A DNA stretch of 64,000 nucleotides, from the NCBI RefSeq assembly GCF_004348895.1, contig NZ_RRZK01000024.1, positions 1 to 64,000 of the forward strand. Reading direction: 5' to 3'. Positions within the stretch are counted from its first letter, which is position 1; the number at the start of each line of letters is the position of its first letter. The translations under genes and the position numbers were made by a program. Shown in pieces: positions 35,914 through 45,303 of the stretch. The notes under the pieces are model-generated. The model saw only the letters and a program-made list of their open reading frames with translations. It was not told where the DNA came from and made no database searches. This DNA comes from Pseudomonas vancouverensis (GTDB lineage: Bacteria > Pseudomonadota > Gammaproteobacteria > Pseudomonadales > Pseudomonadaceae).

Positions 35914-36855
35914 TTAACGGAACATCGCGCTGATCGATTCTTCATTGCTGATGCGGCGAACCGCCTCGGCAACAACCGGTGCGATATCCAGTTGGCGGAT
36001 ACGCGCACAGGCTTGTGCTGCAGCGGACAGCGGGATGGTGTTGGTCACCACCAGCTCGTCCAGCACGGAATTTTCAATGTTCTCGATCGCCCGACCCGAC
36101 AAGACAGGGTGCGTGCAATAAGCGAAAACCTTGGCTGCGCCATGCTCTTTCAAGGCCTTGGCCGCGTGGCACAGGGTGCCGGCGGTATCGACCATGTCAT
36201 CGACCAGAATACAGGTACGCCCTTCGACATCACCGATGATATGCATCACTTCAGAGTGATTGGCTTTCTCACGGCGTTTGTCGATGATCCCGAGATCCAC
36301 GCCCAGGGATTTGGCAACGGCACGTGCACGCACGACGCCGCCAATGTCCGGGGACACGATCATCAGGTTTTCGAAGCGCTGATCTTCGATGTCATCCACC
36401 AGAACCGGGGAGCCGTAGATGTTATCTACCGGAATATCGAAGAAACCCTGGATTTGGTCAGCATGCAGATCAACCGTGAGAACACGGTCGATGCCGACTA
36501 CGGTAAGCATGTCAGCCACGACTTTCGCGCTGATAGCCACACGTGCGGAACGCGGACGGCGATCCTGACGGGCATAACCAAAGTAAGGAATAACAGCAGT
36601 GATACGAGTAGCCGAGGAGCGGCGGAAGGCATCAGCCATCACTACCAGTTCCATCAGGTTATCGTTGGTCGGAGCGCAAGTCGGCTGAATAATGAAGACA
36701 TCTTTACCGCGGACGTTTTCATTGATCTCGGCTGTAATTTCGCCGTCGGAGAATTTACCGACAGAGATGTCACCGAGAGGGATATGCAGCTGACGTACGA
36801 CACGCCGAGCCAGATCGGGGTTAGCGTTCCCCGTAAAGACCATCATCTTGGACAC
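35914..36855 (-). CDS. prs: ribose-phosphate pyrophosphokinase
   Basis: 313 aa from a GTG at 36855 (SKMMVFTGNANPDLARRVV), the usual Pseudomonas start; the open frame extends upstream to overlap tRNA-Gln and is not coding there. Makes PRPP from ribose-5-phosphate. ATP-binding region RQDRRPRSARVAISAK, flexible loop KRREKANHSEV and PRPP loop LVDDMVDTAGT are all present. Its product feeds upp and hpt in this same window. Confidence 0.97.
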   Translation of the reverse strand: MSKMMVFTGNANPDLARRVVRQLHIPLGDISVGKFSDGEITAEINENVRGKDVFIIQPTCAPTNDNLMELVVMADAFRRSSATRITAVIPYFGYARQDRRPRSARVAISAKVVADMLTVVGIDRVLTVDLHADQIQGFFDIPVDNIYGSPVLVDDIEDQRFENLMIVSPDIGGVVRARAVAKSLGVDLGIIDKRREKANHSEVMHIIGDVEGRTCILVDDMVDTAGTLCHAAKALKEHGAAKVFAYCTHPVLSGRAIENIENSVLDELVVTNTIPLSAAAQACARIRQLDIAPVVAEAVRRISNEESISAMFR

Positions 36856-36901
36856 GCGCAGTACCTGAAGGCTGAGGGTAACCTGGATGAGTATAGGAAA
36901 A

Positions 36902-36976
36902 TGGCAGGGGCGGCTGGATTCGAACCAACGCATGGCAGGATCAAAACCTGCTGCCTTACCGCTTGGCGACGCCCCT
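36902..36976 (-). tRNA. tRNA-Gln (TTG)
   Basis: 75 nt on the minus strand: AGGGGCGTCGCCAAGCGG at the 5' end, anticodon loop TTTTGAT (anticodon TTG), GGTTCGAATCC T-arm, CGCCCCT acceptor strand, discriminator G and encoded CCA. Lies between ispE and prs, as in many gamma-proteobacteria. Confidence 0.96.
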
Positions 36977-37012
36977 GTATCTGTTGCAACGATTACCCTG
37001 TAATCGGTTCCT

Positions 37013-37864
37013 TTAGAGCAGACTTTGCAGCTTGCGATGCAACATCGAAACGTTGCTTCCTTTTGCTACAAACCCTGTAAGGGTCTCTGTAAGAAGGGCC
37101 GAGACTTTATCAGCTTCAGCTTTGCTTGGGAAGCCCCCAAACACACAACTTCCAGTTCCGGTGAGCTTTGCTTCGGTAAATTTACCTAACAAATTCAAAG
37201 CGTTACGTACCTCTGGATAACGCCTTGTGACCACCGGCAAGCAGTCATTTCGACTGTTTCCCTTGGGAACGGGGCGCACTTTAATGGGCGGCGTGTTACG
37301 TGTCAACAACGGATCGGAAAAAATTTCTGCCGTACTAACAGAGACTTGCGGTACGAGCACCAGATACCACGGCTCTTCGGGGTCGACAGGGGTGAGTTTT
37401 TCTCCCACGCCCTCGGCAAAGGCCGCGTGACCGCGAACGAAAACCGGGACGTCGGCGCCGAGCGTCAGGCCCAGTGCCGCCAGGCGATCCTCATCCCAGC
37501 CCAGTTGCCACAGATGATTGAGGCCGAGCAGTGTGGTGGCCGCGTTCGAGCTGCCGCCACCGATGCCGCCGCCCATGGGCAAGACCTTTTCAATCCAGAT
37601 ATCGACGCCCAGCGCGCAGCCAGATTGTTCCTGAAGTTTTCTGGCGGCCTTGACGATCAGGTTGCTGTCGTGGGGAACGCCGTCGAATTCGGTGTGCAAT
37701 TGAATGACGCCGTCATCGCGGACGGCGTAGGTGATCTCGTCACCGTAATCGAGGAACTGAAACATCGTCTGCAGTTCGTGGTAGCCGTCTTCACGGCGAC
37801 CCAGAATGTGCAGCATCAAGTTGAGTTTGGCCGGGGACGGCAAGATCAGGCGATTGGCAGGCAT
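37013..37864 (-). CDS. ispE: 4-diphosphocytidyl-2-C-methyl-D-erythritol kinase
   Basis: 283 aa, GHMP kinase of the MEP isoprenoid pathway. ATP-binding glycine loop PMGGGIGGGSSNAATTL and N-terminal LPSPAKLNLMLHILGRREDGYHELQT are typical. Its start lies 2 nt after the lolB stop, so lolB and ispE are coupled; tRNA-Gln follows 36 nt downstream. Confidence 0.96.
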   Translation of the reverse strand: MPANRLILPSPAKLNLMLHILGRREDGYHELQTMFQFLDYGDEITYAVRDDGVIQLHTEFDGVPHDSNLIVKAARKLQEQSGCALGVDIWIEKVLPMGGGIGGGSSNAATTLLGLNHLWQLGWDEDRLAALGLTLGADVPVFVRGHAAFAEGVGEKLTPVDPEEPWYLVLVPQVSVSTAEIFSDPLLTRNTPPIKVRPVPKGNSRNDCLPVVTRRYPEVRNALNLLGKFTEAKLTGTGSCVFGGFPSKAEADKVSALLTETLTGFVAKGSNVSMLHRKLQSLL

Positions 37865-37865
37865 G

Positions 37866-38483
37866 TCATTGCCCCAGCTTGCGCGGTTGCCAGACCTTGA
37901 TCACCAGCGTGACATCAAGGTCGTTGCCGCTGAGCTTGATGCGCTCCGGCAGCCAGAAACCGTTTTGTTGGGTGTAGGAGGTGTAGTCGATCTTCCAGCC
38001 ATCCTGTTCGAGGCTCGCCAGGCGGCTGTCGCCGTCAAGTGTCAGGCGGCTTTTGCTGTCCGGTGCCGGAAGGCCGCGAACCCACCAGGCGAGGTTGGAC
38101 ACCGGCAGTTTCCAGCCCAATTGTTCTTCGAGCAGGGTTTCCGGATCCGGCGCGTCGTAACGGCCCTGGTTGGCGACTTCCAGCGACACTTTGCCCGGGC
38201 GCCCGGTCAGGCGCGCTGCGCCACGACCCAGCGGGCCGGACAGACGGATGTCGTAGTAATCCTGGCGTTGCAGCCAGAACAGCGTGCCACTACCGGAATC
38301 CTTGGGCGCGCGGATGCCGATCTTGCCGTCAATCTGCCAGCCGTCGAGACCGGTCAATTGTTCCTTGTGCTCGCGCCATTGGGTCGCGTTGCCGTGACCC
38401 TCGACCGATTCGCGGGGACCCAGGCCGGCGCAACCAGCAAGCAGGGCGATGAAGCTGAAAACGATGAAATGGCGCAAAAGCAT
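37866..38483 (-). CDS. lolB: outer-membrane lipoprotein receptor LolB
   Basis: 205 aa. Lipobox LLAGC with Cys18 as the lipidated residue. Accepts lipoproteins from LolA and inserts them in the outer membrane. The family block GWQIDGKIGIRAPKDSGSGTLFWLQRQDYYDIRLSGPLGRGAARL is intact. Follows the TPR lipoprotein gene by 4 nt and precedes ispE by 1 nt. Confidence 0.94.
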   Translation of the reverse strand: MLLRHFIVFSFIALLAGCAGLGPRESVEGHGNATQWREHKEQLTGLDGWQIDGKIGIRAPKDSGSGTLFWLQRQDYYDIRLSGPLGRGAARLTGRPGKVSLEVANQGRYDAPDPETLLEEQLGWKLPVSNLAWWVRGLPAPDSKSRLTLDGDSRLASLEQDGWKIDYTSYTQQNGFWLPERIKLSGNDLDVTLVIKVWQPRKLGQ

Positions 38484-38487
38484 AATC

Positions 38488-40212
38488 TTAAAGAGTCTCT
38501 GATCCGGTCAGGCGTTTGATGGTGCCGCGCAGGGTCGGGCTGTCGGGCTGGTCCTTGAGGAATTTGCCCCACACCTGCCTGGCCTCGCGCTGTTTGCCGT
38601 TGGTCCACAGCACTTCACCCAGGTGAGCGGCGACTTCCTGATCGGGGAAGCGTTCCAGGGCCTGGCGCAACAGGCGCTCGGCTTCGTCGAGATTACCCAG
38701 GCGGAAATTCACCCAGCCGAGGCTGTCGAGTACGGCCGGGTCTTCCGGGCTGATCTTGTGCGCCTGTTCGATCAATGCCTTGGCTTCGGCATAACGCGTG
38801 GTCCGGTCAGACAAGGTGTAGCCCAAGGCGTTCAGGGCCATGGCATTGTCCGGATCGCGCTTGATGATCAGGCGCAGGTCTTTTTCCATCTGCGCCAGGT
38901 CATTGCGTTTTTCCGCCTGCATCGCCCGGGTGTACAGCAGGTTCAGATCGTCCGGGTATTGCTGCAGTGCGGTTTGCAGGACCTTCCAGGCTTTGTCTTC
39001 CTGGTTGTTGGCGGACAGGGTTTCGGCTTCGATCAGGTACAGCTGGATCGCATAATCCGGTTGTTCATCGCGCTCTGCCGCCAGTTTGCTCTGGGCTTCA
39101 GCGGTTCGGCCGTTGCTCATCAGGATATCGGCCTGACGCAACTGTGCCGGCAGGAAGTCGTTGCCCGGACCGACCTTGGCGTACTCGATCAGCGCGCCTT
39201 GTGGGTCATTGCGTTCTTCGGCGATACGCCCCAGGTTCAGGTGCGCCGAGTCGACGTGGCTTTCCCGGGCAATCAGGTCTTCCAGATAGCCCTTGGCTTC
39301 TTCCCAGGCCTTGGCTTCCAGGCAGACCAGGGCCAGCGAGTAACGCAATTCATCGTCGTCAGGATATTGCTGGACCAGGCTGGAGAACTCGGTCTTGGCG
39401 TCGTCCATACGGTCCTGTTCAACCAGCATGCGCGCGTAAGTCAGGCGCAGACGCTTGTCGTCCGGGTATTTCTTGATGCTTTTTTGCAGCAGCGGCAGGG
39501 CTTCGTCGCCGCGATCGAGGGTTTGCAGCAGGCGTGCGCGCAGCAGGATCGGCGCGATTTCGCCGTCTTCGGGCGGGTTGTCTTCCAGCAGTTTCAGCGC
39601 ACCCCTGGCATCGCCATCCTGTTGCATCAGCAAGGCCTTGCCGAAAATCAGCTGGCTGTTGTTTGGATGACGTTGCAGCAAACGGTCGAAACTTTTCATC
39701 AAGCCGTTGCGGGTGTCCTGGTCGGTGTCCGCCGCCGACAGCGCGAGGAAGTCGAAATGGGTGTCGCCCTTGCCCTGCAGGACTTTCTCCATATAGACCA
39801 TGGAGTCGTCATAACGCCCGGCGCGCGCCAGTTGCACGGCAGCGGCGCGTTGCGCTTCGAGATCGTTCGGCGCGTTTTTCGCCCAGATCAGCGCGGTATC
39901 CAGCGCGGCCTGATCGGCGCCCAGGTACTCGGCGATACGGAATGCCCGCTCGGAGATGCCTGGATCCTGAGTGTTGATGGCCTGGGTCACGTAGTTGTCC
40001 AGGGCAATGTCGAAACGATTGCGCTGGCCAGCCAGTTCGGCGCTCAGCAGGCTGAAGACGGTGTCTTCGCTGAACGAGCTGTAGACCTTGGGCTTTTCAG
40101 GAGCCGGGGTGCTGTCTTCAGCCGGCGGCGTACCGTCGGACGAAACGGGTGCCAAGGCCTGGCAGCCGCTGAGGAAGACAAAAGCGAGAAGCAACGCGGA
40201 AGATCTATTCAT
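38488..40212 (-). CDS. TPR-repeat lipoprotein
   Basis: 574 aa. Signal with lipobox FLSGC (Cys17), a Pro/Ser-rich spacer, then many tetratricopeptide-like repeats (for example EAKGYLEDLIARESHVDSAHLNLGRIAEERNDPQGALIEYAKV and PEDPAVLDSLGWVNFRLGNLDEAERLLRQALERFP). Probably a periplasmic scaffold on the outer membrane. It is the first gene of the TPR-lolB-ispE unit. Partner unknown. Confidence 0.88.
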   Translation of the reverse strand: MNRSSALLLAFVFLSGCQALAPVSSDGTPPAEDSTPAPEKPKVYSSFSEDTVFSLLSAELAGQRNRFDIALDNYVTQAINTQDPGISERAFRIAEYLGADQAALDTALIWAKNAPNDLEAQRAAAVQLARAGRYDDSMVYMEKVLQGKGDTHFDFLALSAADTDQDTRNGLMKSFDRLLQRHPNNSQLIFGKALLMQQDGDARGALKLLEDNPPEDGEIAPILLRARLLQTLDRGDEALPLLQKSIKKYPDDKRLRLTYARMLVEQDRMDDAKTEFSSLVQQYPDDDELRYSLALVCLEAKAWEEAKGYLEDLIARESHVDSAHLNLGRIAEERNDPQGALIEYAKVGPGNDFLPAQLRQADILMSNGRTAEAQSKLAAERDEQPDYAIQLYLIEAETLSANNQEDKAWKVLQTALQQYPDDLNLLYTRAMQAEKRNDLAQMEKDLRLIIKRDPDNAMALNALGYTLSDRTTRYAEAKALIEQAHKISPEDPAVLDSLGWVNFRLGNLDEAERLLRQALERFPDQEVAAHLGEVLWTNGKQREARQVWGKFLKDQPDSPTLRGTIKRLTGSETL

Positions 40213-40445
40213 ATAGGAAGAGGACGACTAACCTGCGGTCGGATCATCATGACACAAGCTTTCGGCCAAACATAACCGCCCGGGCAATTTACCTGCCAAC
40301 CCGATCGACGACCGTTGGCGATCCTGTAAACGAGAACGTCTCGCAACGTCGGCACTGTCTACTGCGGTGATAGATATCGAGTAGTTGTTCTGATTCCGTC
40401 GAAGTAGGACAATTGCCGGCTTCACGTCACCATCAGCGACTTTGA

Positions 40446-41735
40446 ATGGCCTTCCTTGCACTCGGTATTAACCACAAGACTGCTTCAGTAGACGTCCGCG
40501 AGCGCGTGGCTTTTACCCCTGAGCAGCTGGTTGAGGCCCTGCAGCAGCTCTGCCGACTCACCGACAGCCGCGAAGCTGCGATCCTCTCCACCTGCAATCG
40601 CAGTGAACTCTATATAGAACAGGATCAGCTGTCGGCGGAAGTCGTGTTGCGTTGGCTGGCCGAATACCATCATTTGAGCTTCGACGAGCTGCGCGAAAGC
40701 GCTTATGTGCACGAAGATGATGCGGCAGTTCGTCACATGATGCGCGTGGCGTCCGGTCTCGATTCGCTGGTGTTGGGCGAGCCGCAGATTCTCGGCCAGA
40801 TGAAATCGGCCTACGCCGTGGCCCGCGAGGCCGGTACCATCGGGCCGTTGCTCGGGCGTCTGTTCCAGGCCACGTTCAATGCGGCCAAGCAGGTGCGTAC
40901 CGACACCGCCATCGGCGAGAACCCGGTGTCCGTGGCGTTCGCCGCGGTCAGCCTGGCCAAACAGATTTTCAGCGACCTGCAACGCAGTCAGGCCTTGTTG
41001 ATCGGCGCCGGCGAGACCATCACCCTGGTCGCCCGTCATCTGCATGACCTGGGGGTCAAGCGCATCGTGGTCGCCAACCGTACCCTGGAGCGCGCGAGTA
41101 TCCTGGCCGAGCAGTTCGGTGCCCATGCCGTATTGCTGTCGGACATTCCCGCAGAACTGGTGCGCAGCGATATCGTCATCAGTTCCACCGCCAGCCAGTT
41201 GCCGATCCTGGGCAAGGGCGCGGTGGAAAGCGCCTTGAAACTGCGCAAGCACAAACCGATATTCATGGTGGATATTGCCGTTCCCCGGGACATCGAGCCG
41301 GAAGTCGGCGAACTGGACGACGTTTACCTGTACAGCGTCGACGACCTGCATGAAGTGGTCGCCGAGAACCTCAAGAGTCGTCAGGGTGCAGCCCAGGCGG
41401 CGGAAGAAATGGTCTCGATCGGCGCCGAAGACTTCATGGTGCGCCTGCGTGAACTGGCGGCGGTGGATGTGCTCAAGGCCTATCGTCAACAGAGCGAACG
41501 CCTGCGTGACGAAGAGTTGCAGAAGGCCCAGCGCCTGCTGGCCAACGGCAGCAACGCCGAAGAGGTGCTGGTGCAATTGGCCCGTGGCCTGACCAATAAA
41601 CTGTTGCACGCCCCGAGCGTGCAGTTGAAAAAGCTCTCTGCCGAAGGTCGCCTGGATGCGCTGGCGATGGCCCAGGAACTCTTTGCCCTCGGTGAGGGCT
41701 CATCGGATAGCTTTTCGGATAAAAAACCGCAATGA
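40446..41735 (+). CDS. hemA: glutamyl-tRNA reductase
   Basis: 429 aa, first committed step of C5-pathway tetrapyrrole synthesis. Catalytic Cys50 in STCNRSEL, N-terminal GINHKTASVDVRERVAF, the NADPH domain (ALLIGAGETITLVARHLHDLGVKRIVVANRTLERA) and the C-terminal dimer spine. No clear Shine-Dalgarno before the ATG. The 233-bp gap to the divergent TPR gene should hold its promoter. It overlaps prfA by 4 nt. Confidence 0.97.
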   Translation: MAFLALGINHKTASVDVRERVAFTPEQLVEALQQLCRLTDSREAAILSTCNRSELYIEQDQLSAEVVLRWLAEYHHLSFDELRESAYVHEDDAAVRHMMRVASGLDSLVLGEPQILGQMKSAYAVAREAGTIGPLLGRLFQATFNAAKQVRTDTAIGENPVSVAFAAVSLAKQIFSDLQRSQALLIGAGETITLVARHLHDLGVKRIVVANRTLERASILAEQFGAHAVLLSDIPAELVRSDIVISSTASQLPILGKGAVESALKLRKHKPIFMVDIAVPRDIEPEVGELDDVYLYSVDDLHEVVAENLKSRQGAAQAAEEMVSIGAEDFMVRLRELAAVDVLKAYRQQSERLRDEELQKAQRLLANGSNAEEVLVQLARGLTNKLLHAPSVQLKKLSAEGRLDALAMAQELFALGEGSSDSFSDKKPQ

Positions 41736-42814
41736 AAGCGTCACTGCTCAATAAACTGGATGTCCTCCAGGACCGTTTCGAGGAATTGACCGCCCTGCTG
41801 GGCGATGCCGAGGTCATTTCCGATCAGAACAAGTTCCGCACCTATTCCAAGGAATACGCGGAAGTTGAGCCGATCGTGGCCACCTATAAAGAGTTGCTCA
41901 AGGTGCAAGGCGACCTCGAAGGCGCCCAGGCACTGCTCAAGGACAGCGACCCGGACATGCGTGAAATGGCCGTGGAAGAAGTTCGCGAGGCCAAGGAGCG
42001 CCTGGTCACGCTCAAAGCGGACCTGCAGCGCATGCTGTTGCCCAAGGACCCGAACGACGGGCGCAACGTGTTCCTCGAAATCCGTGCCGGCACCGGCGGT
42101 GACGAAGCGGCGATTTTCTCCGGCGACCTGTTCCGCATGTATTCGCGTTATGCCGAGCGTCGTGGCTGGCGGGTGGAAATCCTCTCGGAGAACGAAGGCG
42201 AGCACGGCGGCTATAAAGAAGTCATCGCCCGGGTCGAAGGCGACAACGTCTACGGCAAACTGAAATTCGAATCCGGTGCCCACCGCGTACAGCGCGTGCC
42301 GGCAACCGAATCCCAGGGCCGTATCCACACCTCGGCCTGTACCGTGGCCGTACTGCCCGAGCCGGACGAGCAGGAAGCGATCGAGATCAACCCGGCGGAC
42401 CTGCGCATCGACACCTATCGTTCTTCCGGTGCCGGTGGTCAGCACGTCAACAAGACCGACTCGGCCATTCGCATTACCCACTTGCCGTCGGGCATCGTCG
42501 TCGAATGTCAGGAAGAGCGTTCGCAGCACAAGAACCGTGCCCGTGCGATGGCCTGGTTGTCGGCGAAATTGAACGACCAGCAGACCAGTGCCGCGGCTAA
42601 CGCGATCGCCAGCGAGCGCAAGTTACTGGTCGGTTCCGGCGACCGCTCCGAGCGCATCCGTACCTACAACTTTGCCCAGGGGCGGGTCACCGATCACCGG
42701 GTCAACCTGACGCTGTACTCCCTCGACGAAATTCTCGCCGGGGGTGTCGAGGCGGTGATCGAGCCGCTGCTGGCCGAATACCAGGCCGATCAACTGGCAG
42801 CGATAGGTGAATAA
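41732..42814 (+). CDS. prfA: peptide chain release factor 1
   Basis: 360 aa. GGQ motif in SSGAGGQHVNKTDSAIRITH and the RF1 stop-codon tripeptide PAT in RVQRVPATESQGRIHTSACT identify RF1 and not RF2. Overlaps hemA by 4 nt (ATGA) and abuts prmC, the methyltransferase that modifies its GGQ glutamine. Confidence 0.97.
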   Translation: MKASLLNKLDVLQDRFEELTALLGDAEVISDQNKFRTYSKEYAEVEPIVATYKELLKVQGDLEGAQALLKDSDPDMREMAVEEVREAKERLVTLKADLQRMLLPKDPNDGRNVFLEIRAGTGGDEAAIFSGDLFRMYSRYAERRGWRVEILSENEGEHGGYKEVIARVEGDNVYGKLKFESGAHRVQRVPATESQGRIHTSACTVAVLPEPDEQEAIEINPADLRIDTYRSSGAGGQHVNKTDSAIRITHLPSGIVVECQEERSQHKNRARAMAWLSAKLNDQQTSAAANAIASERKLLVGSGDRSERIRTYNFAQGRVTDHRVNLTLYSLDEILAGGVEAVIEPLLAEYQADQLAAIGE

Positions 42815-43645
42815 ATGACGATCATTGCCAGTTTGTTGCGCGCCGCCGATTTGCCTGACTCGCCCACCGCGCGTCTGGATGCCGAATTGTTGCTGGCCGC
42901 GGCCTTGGGCAAACCCCGCAGTTTCCTGCACACCTGGCCCGAACGCATTGTGCCGAGCGAGGCCGCGCTGACCTTTGCCGACTATCTGTTGCGTCGCCGC
43001 AATGGCGAGCCGGTGGCTTACATTCTCGGTCAACAAGGCTTCTGGAAGCTGGATCTGGAAGTTGCACCGCACACGCTGATCCCGCGTCCGGACACCGAGT
43101 TGCTGGTGGAGGCCGCGCTTGAATTGTTGCCTGCGACCCCGGCCAAGGTGCTCGACCTCGGCACCGGCAGCGGCGCGATCGCCCTGGCCCTGGCCAGCGA
43201 GCGTCCGGCATGGCAAGTCACAGCCGTAGATCGCGTGCCGGAAGCCGTGGCCTTGGCCGAGCGCAATCGTCAGCGCTTGAACCTGAACAACGCCACGGTG
43301 CTGAACAGCCATTGGTTCAGCGCCCTGGAAGGCCAGCGCTTTGCGTTGATCATCAGCAACCCGCCCTACATCGCGGCAGCCGATCCGCACCTGGTGGAAG
43401 GCGATGTGCGCTTTGAACCGGCCAGCGCCCTGGTGGCTGGTCCCGACGGGCTTGACGATCTGCGCTTGATCGTCGCCCAGGCGCCAGATCATCTGGAAGC
43501 CGGTGGCTGGCTGATGCTTGAGCACGGCTACGATCAGGCCGAAGCGGTGCGTGACCTGTTGCTGACTCGCGGCTTTGAAGAGGTGCACAGCCGCACCGAT
43601 CTGGGCGGCCACCAACGGATCAGCCTGGGGCGCCTTCCGTGCTGA
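42815..43645 (+). CDS. prmC: release factor glutamine methyltransferase
   Basis: 276 aa. N-terminal helical domain (TARLDAELLLAAALGKPRSFLHTWPE), SAM-binding VLDLGTGSGAIALALA and catalytic NPPY (ISNPPYIAA). N5-methylates the glutamine of the GGQ motif in RF1 and RF2. Starts directly after the prfA stop codon. Confidence 0.96.
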   Translation: MTIIASLLRAADLPDSPTARLDAELLLAAALGKPRSFLHTWPERIVPSEAALTFADYLLRRRNGEPVAYILGQQGFWKLDLEVAPHTLIPRPDTELLVEAALELLPATPAKVLDLGTGSGAIALALASERPAWQVTAVDRVPEAVALAERNRQRLNLNNATVLNSHWFSALEGQRFALIISNPPYIAAADPHLVEGDVRFEPASALVAGPDGLDDLRLIVAQAPDHLEAGGWLMLEHGYDQAEAVRDLLLTRGFEEVHSRTDLGGHQRISLGRLPC

Positions 43646-44394
43646 ATGATCAGGAATTGCTGCGCTACAGCCGGCAGATTCTGCTGCAACACATCGACAT
43701 CGATGGTCAGCTGCGGCTGAAGGACAGCCGTGTGCTGATCGTCGGCCTTGGCGGCCTCGGTGCGCCGGTCGCTTTGTACCTGGCGGCGGCGGGTGTGGGC
43801 GAATTGCATCTGGCGGATTTCGACACGGTCGACCTGACCAACCTGCAACGCCAGATCATCCATGACACCGACAGTGTCGGCATGGGCAAGGTCGATTCCG
43901 CGATCAAGCGCCTGACGGCCATCAATCCGGAAATCCGTTTGGTCGCCCATCGTGCGGCGCTGGATGAGGATTCCCTGGCTGCCACGGTGGCCGGCGTCGA
44001 TCTGGTCCTCGACTGTTCCGACAACTTCTCCACCCGTGAAGCAGTCAACGCCGCTTGCGTGGCGGCCGGCAAACCGCTGGTCAGCGGCGCGGCGATTCGC
44101 CTGGAAGGGCAACTGTCGGTGTTCGATCCACGGCGTGCGGAAAGTCCGTGCTACCACTGCCTGTACGGGCATGGCAGCGAAGCCGAACTCACCTGCAGCG
44201 AAGCCGGTGTGGTCGGGCCGCTGGTGGGGCTGGTCGGCAGCTTGCAGGCCCTTGAAGCACTGAAGTTGCTGGCCGGTTTCGGTGAGCCGCTGGTGGGTCG
44301 CCTGTTGCTGATCGATGCCCTGGGCACACGTTTTCGCGAGCTGCGGGTCAAGCGTGACCCGGGTTGCGCCGTTTGCGGGCCGAAACATGCGTGA
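43639..44394 (+). CDS. moeB: MoeB/HesA/ThiF-family adenylyltransferase
   Basis: 251 aa from a GTG start overlapping prmC by 7 nt. Nucleotide-binding GLGGLGAPVALYLAAAGVG and the NLQRQIIHDTDSVGMGK block of E1-like enzymes, with two CxxC zinc pairs (CYHC and CAVC). Should adenylate the C-terminal glycine of MoaD in molybdopterin synthesis; a role with ThiS-like sulphur carriers cannot be excluded. Confidence 0.9.
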   Translation: MLNDQELLRYSRQILLQHIDIDGQLRLKDSRVLIVGLGGLGAPVALYLAAAGVGELHLADFDTVDLTNLQRQIIHDTDSVGMGKVDSAIKRLTAINPEIRLVAHRAALDEDSLAATVAGVDLVLDCSDNFSTREAVNAACVAAGKPLVSGAAIRLEGQLSVFDPRRAESPCYHCLYGHGSEAELTCSEAGVVGPLVGLVGSLQALEALKLLAGFGEPLVGRLLLIDALGTRFRELRVKRDPGCAVCGPKHA

Positions 44395-45178
44395 AGCGCC
44401 TATCGGCGTGTTCGACTCCGGCGTCGGTGGACTGTCGGTGCTGGCCGAGATCCAGCGCTTGCTGCCCAACGAATCGCTGTTGTACGTCGGCGATTGCGGC
44501 AACATTCCCTACGGCGAGAAAACCCCGGACTTTATCCGTCAGCGCTGCAGTGTCATGGCCAGGTTCTTCCAGGAACAGGGCGCCAAGGCGCTGGTGCTGG
44601 CCTGCAATACCGCGACCGTGGCCGGCGTTGCCGATCTGCGCCGCGACTATCCAGAGTGGCCCATCGTCGGCATGGAGCCGGCGGTCAAGCCTGCGGCGGC
44701 GGCAACTCGCAGCGGCGTGGTCGGGGTGCTGGCCACCACGGGCACCTTGCAGAGTGCCAAGTTTGCCGCGCTGCTCGACCGTTTCGCCACCGATGTGCGG
44801 GTCATCACCCAGCCCTGTCCCGGGCTGGTGGAGTTGATTGAAAACGGCGATTTGCACAGCCCGCGATTGTTCACGTTGTTGGCCGGTTACGTCGAGCCGC
44901 TGCTCGCCGCTGGTGCCGACACCCTCATTCTGGGGTGCACTCACTACCCCTTCCTCAAGCCGCTGCTCAAGCAGATGATCCCCGGCGACATCAGTCTGAT
45001 CGACACCGGTGCTGCCGTGGCCCGGCAACTGCAACGCCTGCTGGCCGAGCGTGATCTGCTCAGCAACGGCCCGGCCCGTGAAGCGCAGTTCTGGACCAGT
45101 GCCGACCCGGTTCACTTCAGAAATATCTTGCCGACACTGTGGAATACACCCGGCATTGTGCGAAGCTTCAACACGTAA
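44387..45178 (+). CDS. murI: glutamate racemase
   Basis: 263 aa from ATG 44387 (MREAPIGVFDSGVGGLSVLAEI). The two catalytic cysteines are in VLACNTATVAG and LILGCTHYPFL. Makes D-glutamate for peptidoglycan. Overlaps moeB by 8 nt, the last gene of the hemA operon. Confidence 0.95.
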   Translation: MREAPIGVFDSGVGGLSVLAEIQRLLPNESLLYVGDCGNIPYGEKTPDFIRQRCSVMARFFQEQGAKALVLACNTATVAGVADLRRDYPEWPIVGMEPAVKPAAAATRSGVVGVLATTGTLQSAKFAALLDRFATDVRVITQPCPGLVELIENGDLHSPRLFTLLAGYVEPLLAAGADTLILGCTHYPFLKPLLKQMIPGDISLIDTGAAVARQLQRLLAERDLLSNGPAREAQFWTSADPVHFRNILPTLWNTPGIVRSFNT

Positions 45179-45303
45179 GTGCGACTTTGGGGGTTAAACG
45201 AAAAATCAGGGTGAACTTCTGATTAATCGCGTGCTTCTTATAGCTTTGAAAGGCTGAGCAACAAAAAAAACCATACGAAATCGTTCGGAAAAGGAAGTTT
45301 CTC

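Noticed and set aside
36856..36933. 26-residue N-terminal extension of prs
   Set aside because: The extension overlaps tRNA-Gln and ordinary Prs begins at the GTG at 36855.
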